A DNA stretch of 64,000 nucleotides from Coriaria nepalensis (GCA_027186245.1 CP114481.1:55188569-55252568), one strand, 5' to 3'; shown: positions 48,129 through 61,740, counted from the stretch's first letter. The notes: a model not told the origin generated them from the letters alone. Translations and numbers: made by a program.

Positions 48129-49277
48129 TTACTTGAAATGAAGGGAATAAACTGGCATTTTGTTTGGGAAAAACAATCCCCAACTTCCTCTAGATGCCAT
48201 GACTCTCCTTTTGTTCTCTTGAAACATAGCATACAAGTAAGTCTCGACCGCTCCTCTTCTTCTCGGCGTTCCGTTAGAAGATTGCAAATGCTTTACTAAA
48301 TTTGAGTGATACATTTGCGCAGAATCAAATGATGCTTTATTACTTCCCGCAGGCCATCCGGTCTCCGATACTACTATCGAAATTTGGGTTCTTCCCATCT
48401 TCTCCAACGCTACATAAAACGTGTCAATCATTTCGTCGAACAAGTTCGAATACTCAAAGTCACCGTCCATGACAATCTCGTCCTTAGAACCTCTGAACAA
48501 TGCATAACTTAATGAAATGTGTTGTGGATCTTTAGTATAAGAAAAGTAGGGGTGGATGTTGGCTAACAATGGCGCACCCGTCCTATTGAGAAATCGAAGA
48601 ATAGGCCCCATTACTTGCATGGACTCATTAGAGAAAAAGCCACTTGAAGGCGGGTGAGTTTCACCCAACACATTTATAGATACTACAGTAGAGATCTTGA
48701 TACGATGTTGGAGACGGTATTTCCTTAACACATTGTGCAAATTTCTCATGGCGGGAATAACAAATTCAGTATGTTCTCCGAGTACTGCTTCGTTCCCGAT
48801 AGCTATATATTTAAAGTCGACATTAAGGTAATGAGGTTGAATGTTTCTTTCAAACCATTTTTGTGCCTCCCGATAGCTTTTACCAAGGCATTTGACATCC
48901 CGATTGTTAGCTCCAACTAAGATTCGGATGCCTGAATGATGAAGTGCTTGTAACATTGAGGGATCTGGTTCATAAAGTCTCATACTTTTGATGTGATGTG
49001 AGTTATACATCGAAACTATTTCGTTCGGCGATGGTAATTTGTCACTGTGAATCCCGCAACACACTCCGATCGAAGAACCATAAACAGTACCTACGATAAT
49101 TATATCGAACTTTTTCAAAGCTAATAAATATATATGCACAAAATTATGTATGATAGAATGAATACTAACTTTAAAAGAAATGCACAACTGGCTTAACTCA
49201 CCAGCTGAGGAAATTAGTCCAATCACTAGATGAAGAATGCACGAAACAACACAAGTTATTTTGATGTTATTGGCCAT
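48129..49277 (-). CDS. GH17 beta-1,3-glucanase-like protein
   Basis: Two exons, complement(48129..49090, 49202..49277), encode 345 residues. Exon 1 codes for a signal peptide (MANNIKITCVVSCILHLVIGLISSAG); the intron right after it is typical of GH17 genes. The catalytic pair is present: the acid/base Glu at about 126 in IAIGNE and the nucleophile Glu at about 268 in VSETGWP. Conserved YAMFQENKR and WGLFFPN motifs follow. There is no C-terminal CBM43 or GPI tail. The family hydrolyses callose or fungal beta-1,3-glucan in the wall or apoplast. Two cysteines at 36-37 (GVCCGIH) replace the usual GVCYG. The start at 49277 is preferred because it opens the signal peptide; the upstream frame lacks an ATG. 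Confidence 0.92.
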   Translation of the reverse strand: MANNIKITCVVSCILHLVIGLISSAGELSQLCISFKVSIHSIIHNFVHIYLLALKKFDIIIVGTVYGSSIGVCCGIHSDKLPSPNEIVSMYNSHHIKSMRLYEPDPSMLQALHHSGIRILVGANNRDVKCLGKSYREAQKWFERNIQPHYLNVDFKYIAIGNEAVLGEHTEFVIPAMRNLHNVLRKYRLQHRIKISTVVSINVLGETHPPSSGFFSNESMQVMGPILRFLNRTGAPLLANIHPYFSYTKDPQHISLSYALFRGSKDEIVMDGDFEYSNLFDEMIDTFYVALEKMGRTQISIVVSETGWPAGSNKASFDSAQMYHSNLVKHLQSSNGTPRRRGAVETYLYAMFQENKRRVMASRGSWGLFFPNKMPVYSLHFK

Positions 49278-50539
49278 TGGATCGAAGAACTCTATTCGTT
49301 TCAATAGAATTGTGACCTGATGATTATAGAGAGCAGAAAGTCTGTGAGAAAGTCACGTCAAAGTAGATTTTGGCGAACCAATTTATTCGAAAATCATTTT
49401 TTTCTCCCATCATATTTAAACTTTTGCAGGTAAATCCTACTTGGGAAATCGAAAAGACTACATCCAACCCTATTAGGTAACATAATATGGCCCATACTAT
49501 GAACCTAACGCAATCGTCGACGTAAATCAAGTTTTTCATTGGTCCTCCAAACTAATTAATCGTCGATACAATATAAATGTGTATCATCATATCAAATCTA
49601 ATTAGGCCGAAACTCACAATTATACTACGTTCAAATCTAATCAAACTCCAAGTTACAAACGTTATACCAATGAAATATTTATGCATGTTTGGTATCTTAT
49701 CTAGCTAATTTCATATACTTTTGTTAATTAAATAACAAAGAAGTTGATTAGTGTTTTTGACCGACTCTATTTCTAGCTATTATGCTTGACTTAAGGCCAC
49801 TCTGACAAGTTACTTTGATATTCCTGATGGCTAATCCTTTACGCAAAGATATAATCGCATATTATTAATAATAAATCAAGGATAACAAGCTACGTCTTAT
49901 TAGCTTGTGATCACCGTTATCTTTGCTCTTCTTGTCAATTAGTTAAATCGCATACGTTTCTTAATGATCCGACTCTGTTCAGAAGCGTCGGTACCGGAAC
50001 ACTGCAGTACCTCAACATAATCTGCCCTGACATTGGCTTTGCGGCGGTCACTACTCGGTTTCTACTCCTCCGATCGAAGCTTCGGGTGCAGGCAGGCACC
50101 TTCGGCTTGTGGGGATCAGAGTGAACGTGAAGGAAAGAATACACACATCATCAACAGAAAATCCATGTCATCAATTTGCCAAATCAGCAGCGTACTCATG
50201 AAAGCTTATCCATCTAGAATTCGTTATAGCTACCTATATATTAGCTAATTTTGTACAGACTATTAGCTTCTACTATTTCCTTCACGAGCTGCTAATCTGC
50301 AGGGTCATCGATTTTGTTGAAGGAAAAAAAGAAATAATAATAATAATAATATATATATATATATAATGTTGGATTAAGTACGACCAAGAATCGGTAAGTA
50401 AAGGGTTTAATTTTTCAAACACGTGCTCTAATTATGTGCAAGTTGGGTGACATTGTTGCATGTCGTACTAAGAAGTTGACTCTTCAACGGCGGAAAATTA
50501 AAATCATTCGACCAAACATTACTATGTACCAATACATCC

Positions 50540-50574
<35 letters not shown>

Positions 50575-51172
50575 GTAGTAAAGATTATTCCTTTCTCACT
50601 TATTTACATTTCAGCTCGTTCAAACTTCATATTCTTCGTTCTTCCAAACATTTGTTGACTTCACAACTTGACTACGTTGACGCTGGTCAACGGTTCTTTA
50701 GTTACTTTCTTAACTCTAATTATTTATGTATTTAAATTATGCATATATGTTTTACTTTTGTAGCCCTTCCACTTGCTTGAGAAACTACTTTACAACATAT
50801 AATCCACTTGCTTAAGTACTATTATCATCAAATCATTCATCATCATTAGTAAAACTTATGAAAGTAGAGAGAGAGAGAGAGATTCATTCTTACATTTAAC
50901 TTTTTATACTTGGTGATGATTATCCAATATACCTAGTACAGTACAACTTATGAAACTAGCTAACCAATAACTTATGGACAGCTGTCAAAAGATTCATCTG
51001 ATGCTGTCCGATCTGTACCTGCGTATTCTTAATTCGCTCTCCATCGTTATCGGTTACGTTTGCCGCCAGGAGTTTTCTCCTCTTATCGGATTCATTATCC
51101 ACAATCCATTAGATAAAAGCTGGCTCTGCCTCTCACCGCTTGGCCGCGACTCTTACAGCTACAGGCTGCGCC
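49278..51172. other. intergenic with TA microsatellites
   Basis: No gene recognised. TA tracts lie at about 50350-50366 and 50541-50571, and a GA tract at about 50868-50881. The right end (51133-51172) holds the displaced ERF tail described in the findings. Confidence 0.55.
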
Positions 51173-51670
51173 TCACCCCGTGCCGATGCGGTGTGGAAAA
51201 TTAAGCAAAGCTTTGGCGCCACGAATTCTGTAAGCCGCTCGATCATAAGCCAAAGCTGCTTCCTCGGCCGTCTCATGCGTCCCAAGCCATACCCTCGCGC
51301 CGTTCCTAGCCGGGTCTCTAATCTCAGCCGCGTACTTACCCCACGGCCGCCTTCTAACCCCTCTAAAATGCTTTCCTCCTCCTCCTCCCCCACTCCGCTT
51401 CTTTTCAAAACACTTGCGAGCAGCTGGTTTCTGATTGGCCGACAAAATAATCGACTCCGCTTCCGGCTCAGCTTTGACAGTTGTGGCGGTTAAATCTGAC
51501 GGAGACCAGCCGAAGGAGACAGCGTCTCTGAGAGAGTTGTAGACGATCATGTCGTCCGGGTCGTCAAATTTGAAGGGCAAGTCACCCCACTGTTCGGTTA
51601 AACAGGGCATGAGAGTTGGTCCATTACTTGAGCTTTGCTTATAGGTAGGAGGAAAACTAATTTCACCCAT
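51173..51670 (-). CDS. AP2/ERF transcription factor (group IX-like), C-terminus frameshifted
   Basis: A single exon of 165 residues from the first ATG (MGEISFPP); five more open codons upstream lack an ATG. The AP2/ERF domain (about 102-159) starts [20 protein letters not shown]. It has the ERF-type Ala and Asp contact residues (AAEIRD), which bind the GCC box, and continues [21 protein letters not shown] to LLNFPHR. The acidic N-terminal region includes [18 protein letters not shown], a group IX-like activation segment. Group IX factors act in ethylene, jasmonate and defence signalling. The reading stops at TGA right after HRIGTG. In the next frame the expected basic tail (QPVAVRVAAKR) follows. 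A TATAAA lies upstream at about 51792-51797, and a long GA repeat (about 51714-51749) sits in the leader. Confidence 0.9.
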   Translation of the reverse strand: MGEISFPPTYKQSSSNGPTLMPCLTEQWGDLPFKFDDPDDMIVYNSLRDAVSFGWSPSDLTATTVKAEPEAESIILSANQKPAARKCFEKKRSGGGGGGKHFRGVRRRPWGKYAAEIRDPARNGARVWLGTHETAEEAALAYDRAAYRIRGAKALLNFPHRIGTG

Positions 51671-51712
51671 TGTTCCACCTTCCACGTTAGTTCTTTTTCT
51701 TCTCCTGATTCT

Positions 51713-51713
<1 letters not shown>

Positions 51714-51749
<36 letters not shown>
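51714..51749. repeat. GA microsatellite in ERF leader
   Basis: About 18 GA units immediately upstream of the ERF start, probably within its 5'-UTR. On the transcript strand it reads CT. Confidence 0.85.
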
Positions 51750-51751
<2 letters not shown>

Positions 51752-52798
51752 TATTTCAATATGAGTTTAGTTAGGAGATGCCTGGGAGCATTTATAAGTA
51801 TTAAGTATACACAGGAGGGAGAGAGAGTTAGTTTTGTGTAAATTACCTTTGGAATTTGATCATATGGGGACAGACAAGTGGGAAGTGTGAGGGTTGTTCC
51901 AAGAATCCGAGTGGTATGTTCTGTGTCACGAGAATGATTGATGGTTTGAATTTTCTATGATAATAAAGCAGTTTGATGATATTAATAATTAATTATAAAT
52001 GTTTTTTTTCTTCAATCCCAACGTGGTTTTGAAAGAGTGGAAAAACATCAAACCATAAACAATGGGTCAATTCCTTCTATCCTACGTTACTGATCAAATA
52101 TCCAAAATCCAACTTAATATTAAATTTTTTTTTGGGTTAATTTACTTCTTTTTTATTTATTTATTATTATTAAATTTTTATAAATTTATCTAATTTTTAT
52201 TCAACTTCTTAATTCATATATAATTTAAATAATATAATATAAATTTCTACTTAATTTCTCTATTTTTATTTTTTATTTATTTTTTCTCTCTCCAAATGAG
52301 AGAAACATGTCACTACTCCATCATCTTAGCAGCGTTAATTATGAGAATTCCTATTAAATTTCATTATTTGTTTTAGAAATTGTATAAAAATCATAATTTA
52401 TCAAAACTCATGTTGCTACTGCTTGATCATGACTAAACGATTCTACTATTTTCCCAGGTTGAGTTGATAACGTGTTTATCGAATAGAGATAAGATTCCAC
52501 AGATTCATTGTTGGTCACTATTTCTACCTACTAATGCCCAATTTGCCAATGAACTGTCCTTCTATCATCTTCTACAAGGTCATCTTAAAAATACTAGTAA
52601 ATAGCTACAACTTCATCTTTTGGAATTCTTTTTTCTTCAAGTTCCAAGTCTTACTTTCCAATTCCATATCTAACGTTTTCACCCTTTATTAAATTTTTAA
52701 TATAAGACAATATGATACGATATGATACGATAAATAATCAACTAAGTCAATATCTATGATATACGAGACATAAAACAAGGTCTTGCTTCAAAATGAAT
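51750..52798. other. intergenic
   Basis: The ERF promoter, then AT-rich spacer and the 3' flank of the phosphofructokinase gene. No gene seen. Confidence 0.55.
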
Positions 52799-55700
52799 CT
52801 AAGCTGCAATCTTCTTGTTGTTGACATCGGCAGCGGCCTTTTCGGAAACTCTATCCTGCATCTCATTATAGTTCAAGAAGCTTGGTTGATTCGTCGATGT
52901 GAGAAGTCGGGCCCACATCCTATCTGTCAATTTTACTGTGTTTGATGTCTCCGTGACACGCTGCGAAAGAATATGATACAGTGGAGCAACATTAAGGCAG
53001 TAGGAATGATATGTCTTGAGCTTTTATACTAAAAACATTCACAGCAGTCCCTGTTTTAGAAGAATAGAAATGAAGGAAATGAGAGAAGTTGCTTACAGCA
53101 ATAGGAATATATGCATGTCTGCTGTTTACGGGTCCAACAGTGAAGCCTGTGAATCCAGCCATGGTTCCGTGAACAGCACTATGAGCTAGAAGGGTGCAAT
53201 ATACACTGTCTGATGCATTACTAGGAATAGCTCGGATCATATATGTTGGATCTGTAAAGAGAGGAAATTATATTAACGTTATAAAATGGATCTATCAAAT
53301 AATTTCTCAAAAGATTTCTGAGTTTGTCGAGTTCATGAAACAATTCCCAAGAGATCTATTACGAAATCTGTACAAGTTTTTCAGGTCCCAGCATTAACAA
53401 ATATAGAACGTACCTATATATTTCATATTTATCGGCAACTTCTGAACTTTGGTAAAGTGATCCTGTCAATTTTTTTTTGTATTTAATAAACATAACAAAA
53501 TAGCAACAAGCAAGCCTTTAAGAAAAATGATGCCAATTTCTCACTGAAACAAAAAAAGTGATGCGTAAACGCAACATCATTCGGAAAGTTGTTACAAGAT
53601 GATTACTGAAAGAAGAAACAAAAACTGCTGGCGAACAAAGTCAAAGTCATAAGTCATGGTTCTAGGAAGGATATAAGAAATTGCCCACCTTAATCTTTTG
53701 AGATAGCCATAGACCAACGTCTAGGAGCAGTTTGTTTCCAGATGCATCTTCTTTCTCCTCAGCCGCGCTCATTTCCTGAGCCATATTTTCCTGACCTGCT
53801 CCTTCTGCTAACACAATTACCATATGCCCATTTTCTTTAAGCCTCTGTTCAATAAATTCAAAAAGCCCTCCCCGGCCTTCCAAGAAAAATGGAGATTCTG
53901 GAATCAAGCAACAATCCTGTCACATTCCAAAAAGTATCAACAGATCTACAAGAAGTTAAACTACTGCCTTTGTTCCCCTCCCCCCTTTATTGACTCTAAT
54001 TACAGCATTGAATCCCATTCCAAAAAACTTAATAGATGAAGCCAGTGTATGCCGTGGACATGGACCCATGATTAAGAGATATTTAAATAACAGGGGTAAC
54101 AGATCCTTAGAGTTGTAGAATGACATAGCAAAAAACGATTTAGCTATTTTTCGCTAATCTAGGACACAACATTATCAGACCATCCTATATTCTGCACCTC
54201 TTCATTTGTCTCTAATACTACTTTGAGATATCCTAGATTATTAGCCAGATAGTTTCAATGTTAACATGGGGAGATCAAACAACATAATTCACCTACAATG
54301 GTTGACTGTATTATTCTTTTTGAGAGTGAGAGGGGAAAAGATTTGAACTCGAGGCCTAAAGTTTATAGGTTGGTGATTACTAACTGGTGCAAGCCCTAGA
54401 TAAACACCATCATATTAAATGAAAGGTATGTAATATTCGCTGATTAGATAGGGTTGAAGTCTAACCACATCTCGACTTGCCAAAGTTGCATGCATAGCAA
54501 TGAAGCCTGCAAATTAAAAGCTTGGAAATGAGGGCAGGCCACAGGAAGATAGGTAGTTGAATCTAAAATTTAAACAAGTGTATCATTTGTCATACAGAGT
54601 TAGATTAATTACCACTGTATCGACCCATAAGTTTAACTATTCCAATTCCATTTTCTACACTTTCAACTTCAACATGTGCAGCATTGATAGCCCTCTGAGC
54701 TTCTTCAACAGCAGTATCAAAACCAAAAGATTTGTCTATCACCTACACCAAAAGGCACATAAATTGCCCTTTAGAAATCTCTTCCATATTATCATGATAC
54801 ATGATGCGAACCTACAAGCTGAAATACTTCTCTGAATTATAGAGAGAATCTTCGAATGAAACAGTCGTACAAGGAACAATTTTCTAATGAGACTTATAGC
54901 TATAAATTTCATCCAAAAAAGAAAATGCCTGAGAAAAAAAAAAAAAAAAAAGACCCACACATGATTGACTTTGTACACTTTAAATTCAATCATTCTCAAT
55001 AAAAATTCACTTCGAGATTTCTAAATGGCATCCACATATGCCAAAAGCATGACCAAATTATCTTAAAATCCGCTGTCACAGTTCAAACCTTGAGCAAACC
55101 ATGAGACTGGATGAAATTAAAAAGGCATGTGAAATTACCACCTTGAAGAACTTTGACATAAGAAAGATGATAGATAAGATATAGATTACAGTAGTCAAAC
55201 TTACAGCAATATCATTATCAATAGTCTTGGGAATCCCAGCAACTGCAACTCGAAGGCCTCGCTTTTCAACTTCCTTGAAAAAGAAAATGCCTATTTTATG
55301 TCATGCCAAAACAGTGCCGTCAACAAGCAAGAGAAGAAGAAAACCATTTAGCAAGAGTCAATCACCTGATAAATTACTGCTGCTCCCCTTTGAGTACCAT
55401 CACCTCCAATAATATAAACCTAATATGTAGACAAAGATAAAATTTTCTGTCATTAAATAAATTCAAGAAATTGTCTTTTTTTTTTTTTTTTTGTTGGTTT
55501 ATTTTGTAAAAGAGAAAAAGAATTATCAACCTGATTTATTCCACGATCTTGGATGTTATCAACTATCTTATTTGTATCATGACCTCCACGTGAAGTGCGA
55601 AGAATAGTGCCACCACGTTTATGGATGTCATTGACAACTTTGGGTGTTAAGTTCAGTGTATTTTTCAAGTAAAAGCCCTTATATCCTTCCTGAAATATTC

Positions 55701-57282
55701 ACCAGCACCACAGGAAGACCATTAGATATATTGTTAAGCTGTGAGTGTGACTTCTTAATCGTACATATAAACATTGTGAGTAGAGCGAGTCGATGTGTAT
55801 AACCATTACGTCAATTTATAAAGATCCTCACAATGATACTCTGCACACTAGAAAAATAGTAAATACCAGGGAGCAACATTTGAGAAATTGATAATTGGGA
55901 CAAGGGAAAAGAAAAGTATAGACTAAGGTAGAATCTTAGTGAAAACTCACTTCTATTCCAAGAATATCATCAACGCCGTACATGGTGTTCAGGCCACATA
56001 CAATTTCCCGAACTACTGTGTTAATACCCGGGTATAAACCTCCACATGTTACTATGCAAGCACGTACTCTTTCGGGCTTGAAATAAACCTGACATGAGAA
56101 AAGTTGTCTATCAGTCAGTGGTCAGGATCCTCAAAAGGGAATTATAGTTATAAAAGAAATACCTTTTCTCGAGGACCAGCAAGCCGAAAATGTGTTCCTC
56201 TAGGACTATCTTTCTGAACAACTATCTGGACACAACGCACAGCAATTTATTTTGAAGCAGCCAAGAAGTAAATTAAAGGGAAGGAAAAAAAGAAGAAGAA
56301 TATATATCAAAAAGGGCAATGATGAGCGTAAAAGAGCATGAGCTTTATAGAGAGGGCAAGACTTGAGTAAAAAAGGTGTATGTCTGAGGTGGAGCGAATC
56401 GAAACCTACTCTTTCTGCAACAACATCTTCTGGTTTTACAAAAGTTTCCCTGAAAAATAGAAAATGCATCATAACAAAGAAAAGAAGTTCAAAAGGGCAT
56501 GAAAGACTACCAAACTTAGTAAAGGGGTGTATAGTAATAACCAGTGATAAGATAAAAATCCTTATTACAGAGCTTACTTGACAATGGCATAAGCTTGGCT
56601 ATTTTTCAGTGGATTTGGGTAGGACTGAGAGGAAGGAGAAAAAGGAGAATTAATAGCCAATAAATAGCAGGACCAAAACTCAGATGCAAACAATAAGAGA
56701 AGAAGAAGAAGAACTTGAAGATAACTCCAAGAAATTTCCTACGCCATAGAAAAAGAAAATGTTACAAAAATGAATCGTAATCAGATAATGAAAAAGCTCT
56801 TCTTTTTTTCTTCTCATACCATGTCTCTTTGAACCTGCTTGATTTATTCAACTGTAACCATAAGGTCCAATTATACATTAAATTGCTTTCAGGCATTTTC
56901 CTTCGTTCCTCCTCTCTTTTTGTCTTGGACCAATGATCATCATTCATCAACCTCTCTTAAGTGAATATACGATCAAGTAATATTATATCTGTTTATGATT
57001 TGACCACCGAATAATTCAATTGTAAAAGATGATTGCTTAAAACCACTTAAAGCCTCCTAAGAAACTCCGCTTTCTTTAGCAGAAAGTAGCAGGCAGATTG
57101 GCACAGGAAACGTAGTACTTAGCTGCAAAAGCTATAAAAAAAAAAAAAAGAGTTACCGGTAAATCAGGGAGAAAATTAGTGAGGTGAGGAACGTCTTCTA
57201 TAACGAAGCCATCGTCGTCGCCGGTTCGGAGAAAATTATTTTGTATGATGGGATCTCTTTTTCTTGAGTATGTCTTATACAT
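52799..57282 (-). CDS. PFK: ATP-dependent 6-phosphofructokinase, plant cytosolic type
   Basis: Fourteen exons: complement(52799..52960, 53097..53251, 53414..53462, 53689..53916, 54466..54506, 54613..54742, 55205..55273, 55366..55419, 55531..55689, 55951..56088, 56163..56225, 56410..56449, 56578..56624, 57157..57282). They give 486 residues, close to Arabidopsis PFK3 (about 489). All introns are GT-AG with matching phase. The enzyme phosphorylates fructose 6-phosphate to the 1,6-bisphosphate. Visible motifs are [12 protein letters not shown] (about 102-112), [17 protein letters not shown] (196-200), PKTIDND (224-230, catalytic Asp), MGRYSG, and [20 protein letters not shown]. No transit peptide is apparent. 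The usual GGLCPG reads GGLYPG here, and GGYRGFY reads EGYKGFY. Confidence 0.95.
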
Positions 57283-57663
57283 TTGTGGACCAAATTTGAT
57301 AAAATAAAAATTTAGGGAGTAATATCTAATTTACTGATATTAGTTTTTACTTTGAAGAAAATTATATACAGCCATGAACTTGATCTTATTACAGTAACTC
57401 AGATTGTTGTTGCAACTTGCAACAGAATGAACTGCCATATTTTTTTATTTATTATTTTTGCACTGTACGAACATACAGAGGTAAATAAGTGACGTACACT
57501 GCAAGAATGTATGAGTGAAAGAAAAAAATTGAAATTAATCACTTGCTTGATGAAATTCCAGAGCTGTAATCCAGTGGTAAAGCAGTATCCCCTCCATCTA
57601 TACATTGTACAAATCTATTAGAGATTGGAGAATTGGTAGGTCTTCTGTTATGTGATGGACGAT
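57283..57663. other. short intergenic spacer
   Basis: Holds the PFK promoter and the 3' end of the lipase-like gene. Both genes are on the minus strand. No separate feature seen. Confidence 0.5.
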
Positions 57664-60489
57664 CTATGTGAGAAAATGGTCGATCATGTGCAGTATCACA
57701 TCTGCACCTTCTATGTGCATGATTCTGTCTTTCACCTGTAGTGGTATATGAATGAACACATAACACATTAATTTATTTTTTCAAATTTTTTTCGAAATTA
57801 AATAATAATGCGAGCAATGTTATTAGAGAGAGAGACCTGAATAACACTATGGGCAGCAAACCTTTGTCTGCAGCTGTGAAAGCTAACATCTATTTTCTCC
57901 CATGAGACACGGGATAGGCCCGTAAGCAGCTCCTCTGCATTTTACCAGTTCCAGTTAATAACAATCAGGAAAGTTATAACATGATAGTATTCTAGCATCA
58001 TAGCTGGGTTTATGAACAAACTGTTAAAAAAAGAAAGGAGCTATGAACCTTCTTGCTTGTCCAAGCCACTATCGTTTGAAGTAGGCTCGCACTGCTCAGC
58101 ATCACGAGCCTTGCAGTGTTCTTGATACACGACATGTGGATATTTTTCATTCAGAGTATCCTCCCACTGATAACCACAAATCATCATTAGGCGAAAAAAT
58201 GAAAAAAGGAATGGTCACTGTTTTTTCGACTGGAAGGTTTAGTGCAGATGAAAGTACCTTTGGCAGCTCACTGGTACGTCTGATTGATGAGGTTCTCCAA
58301 CCAACAATATCTTTATGGTGTTCATAAAGGCAAACAGGAAGATGAGAGTAAACATAGATCTAGGACCCTTTTCTTTTTTTTTTTTTCTCTCTAAAGGATC
58401 TAAAGGATACGGTCATAGCCCACATTTGAATATAACACCCTTCGTTTGAATGAGTGTAATGCAGACCTGCAAGAAAGTGTTGGTTTTTATTCATGAATCA
58501 AAGAAACCTAACATTCTTCAGAAAGTTCCACTGTAACATACATGAAATAACACTCAGCACTATCTTCTATCATTCTTTTGAGCAATGGGGGCTTTTGTTT
58601 ATCATCATCAGTCAGGAAGAGGTGCTGACCGGTTCTCCTAAAAATCAAATGAATAACCGAGCTTGCAAGCTTCTCAAGAGCAAATACACCAAAAAGAAAT
58701 GGTACCTGAAAAGAAAGACCAAGCTTGAAGTATATCAGCCGACTTTATTTAATAGAGTTAATAGTTAACAGAAAGCGAAAAGTAAGATACATTTCAGTAA
58801 TAGATGCTGAAACAGAGAGAGCATATGTAACCTGCTTCTTGCCCCTTGAACCAAGATGTGGTGTAGCAACAGTGATGAAGTTCATAGCTTCCAAACCATA
58901 TATTGTACCCTTGACGTCTTCTACATTTCCATCAGCAGATGAGTTCTCTACCTTTTCATCTTTAGGTGGTCTATACAATCTACCAATTGCATACCTAGCC
59001 ACTAAACCTCCCACTGAATGTGCAACAAATGAAATCTTGCGTAGACTAGGCTTCTTTTGAATCACTTCAAGAACCTGGAATGTTCAAAACATAGAACATA
59101 ACTAGTAAAAAAATTGATATATGTCATTACAACTTGGGTAGTTTTTTTTGGGACAAACAGGAAAACTATTCATCGAGTAATTGATAGAATGCAAATCCAT
59201 AAAACTAACAGAGCTCTGAACCTCTTCAACTAATCGCTCACCCATCACATCAACACCATCAAGTGTTAGCATAGACATATTTCGTTCACTACCTGCAAAG
59301 ATTTAAAGAAAATAATTAATGACAATTAATAGAGATGAGAGAATCACCAACATCTTAGAAACAGGATTCAAAAGGTATTCCAATAACTCAATTAACAGAT
59401 TATCGATGTTCCAAAAATTTGATTTTGATCAATTGGGTCTGACATTAGAGTGCATCTGTGTCACTTTTAAAGAAGAAAAAGGACGCGAGAAGTTAAAACT
59501 AAACAATCCCCCAACTTCTATAAAAGAGGTCAGCATTTTTTACTTTAAAGTAAAGAGAAAATATATATAAGTAAGAAAACAACATGAACAATAACTTGTC
59601 AGGAAATTATGAACTTGTGCTCCTTACAATGAACAAAAACTTTATCAGGAAGCATTTTAACAAACTGTTCGGCTGCGAAGTTCCAATCTTTGGCACTGTA
59701 ACGAAATTTAAAAATACATGTCAATATTCTACAGAGGTAAAAGAGTGCTCAATCAGGGTGGTACTGGGAAAATAAATGCCACGTAAAATGAGAATCGAAA
59801 TTAGAAGAACTCATGGTTGTATCGAGGACAAGTCATGGTCGTCTAGCACAACCTGGTTGCACAATAAAGTTAAAGCTCATATGTTTGAAACCAAATTAAT
59901 TACCAACTACAAATTTCGAAAAGTCCATCTTTTCACTATATTCCTAAAATTCTACCTTTTCACTATATTTCATTTCTTCTGTTTTTCCAGCACTGAACCA
60001 TAGGGATAGAGAACTTCGCCAAATCCTAATGCAATTATCAATCATGAAACCTCTAATGGAAACTTCAAAGATACAATCACAGATTCTCAACTTTAAGACT
60101 GAAAGTCCGTATTGACCTAAATCTGAGAACAAGGTTCAGATCTCTGCAAAACGGAAGTCAAATAAGTACCCAAAGACATTTGCAATAATTCCCTGGGGAA
60201 AATCATCACAAAGGGTAGAAGAAAAAATTCCAGTAGAAGTGCAGCATCATTACATAGTTTCTTATTTCCATGTGTGAAGCATCTCCTAACTGAACTAACA
60301 GAAATCCAAAATCAAAGATCAAACCAAAATAGAAATAAAGCACGAATCCTACCTTCCCAAGATGCCATGAACCATGACAACAAGATGATCAGCAGAAGAA
60401 GAATCCGATTCTATATCGCTCCAAACATCGCGACTTCCATTCTCCGATTCCGACGAGCACACTCCATTCTCCACGACGCCGTTTGCCAT
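57664..60489 (-). CDS. DUF676 alpha/beta-hydrolase (putative serine lipase)
   Basis: Ten exons: complement(57664..57735, 57837..57934, 58049..58166, 58258..58310, 58411..58466, 58542..58705, 58832..59074, 59222..59292, 59628..59695, 60353..60489). They give 359 residues, with GT-AG introns and consistent phase. Residues about 37-46 (VVMVHGILGR) form the oxyanion-side strand-turn. The nucleophile is Ser112 in VAHSVGG, followed by LVARYAIGRLY. VATPHLGSRGKK and FKRRVLYSNVGYDHIVGWRTSSI are conserved in plant members. The C-terminus ends HIEGADVILHMIDHFLT, which supplies late His residues. The family (yeast ROG1-like) is annotated as putative lipases or serine esterases; the plant substrate is not established. 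The N-terminus has a Ser-rich acidic stretch and no clear targeting signal. Confidence 0.93.
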
Positions 60490-61740
60490 CAGTAACTAGA
60501 AGAGAAGATCTCGAGAGAATGAAAGCATTCACCAGAATTCTGAAAAGAAAACTGCGAAGATCATAGTCAGAAATATACGTGAAGAAGAAGAAGCATTCTG
60601 AAAAGAGAAACGACATCAGTTATCAGATTTTGAGAAGCGATCTTACGAATATGTAAGGACAGGATAGATGGTTCCAATCACTACCATACAACACAAACAA
60701 TCCGACTTTTAACCGCCATTTTATACCCTTTTTTTTTGGAAGTGAAAACTGAAAAACTCTCGTTATTTTAGTTGGGCCGTTGACCCATTGCCATTTATTG
60801 CTGCTTATTTCCTGAAAAATCCAAAAATTGGCCCTTTCAACCTTTCTGAGTGAATGATGATGATAGAACACACCGTCGAGAAGATCATATCTTAAGTGGG
60901 ACACCAAACAAAAGGAGTAGGTAGAATGGAACGTGCCATTTGTTCATGCTTATAAGCATCGCCACACATCCTTTAGACGTACATAAAGAAGGTGTTAATT
61001 GTTATGCAAATTGTGTTAAAGAATATTGAAGTGCGTTGGGATGATTGATGAATTTCTTCGTCCTCATTTGTGAAATTGAGTGTATGGACTATTTATCCAT
61101 TTGATCACGAATATTATCATCTATGCAAGGCCCAATTTCTTGCGGCCCGTACCGTATGGGCCCAGACAATATACATGAGACCTTCTCATATTCTTTTTGA
61201 ACACGCAAAGAACATATTTTTATTTATCAATATATTATTATATTTTACACTTAACACAAATGTGGACTCCAACCAAAACTGTCACTAACAACTCATTAAT
61301 CATAGTAACCATCTTAATAATCGTTTCCTAATTTAAAAATATTACATTTTGGACCCTTTTTCTGTAAAAAAATTGAAAAAGATAGCCATGTTAAAATGAG
61401 CAATATACAAAATTCGCCCCTTCAAATACAATAGAGGCTATTAGCCTATTACTATACAACACATATAGTCAAAATACCAATATAAGAAGTATAAGTTAGA
61501 ATGTTTTTCTTTTAGTATAGAAAACATTAAATTAATTTACATTGTTGTAACTGAAAATTATATATATATACATATATAGTTTTAGGCTTAGCATAATTAA
61601 TATTAATTCACGTAAAATAAAATTTATGTTCAAAGAAAAAACCTTATGCGTGTATAAATGAAAATGAAAATATTTTGAATAAATAATATAAAAATATAAT
61701 TTATAATTATTTTATAAATCTAGAAATCGATATTATATTT
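60490..61740. other. intergenic
   Basis: The lipase-like gene's leader and promoter followed by AT-rich DNA. No gene recognised. Confidence 0.55.
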
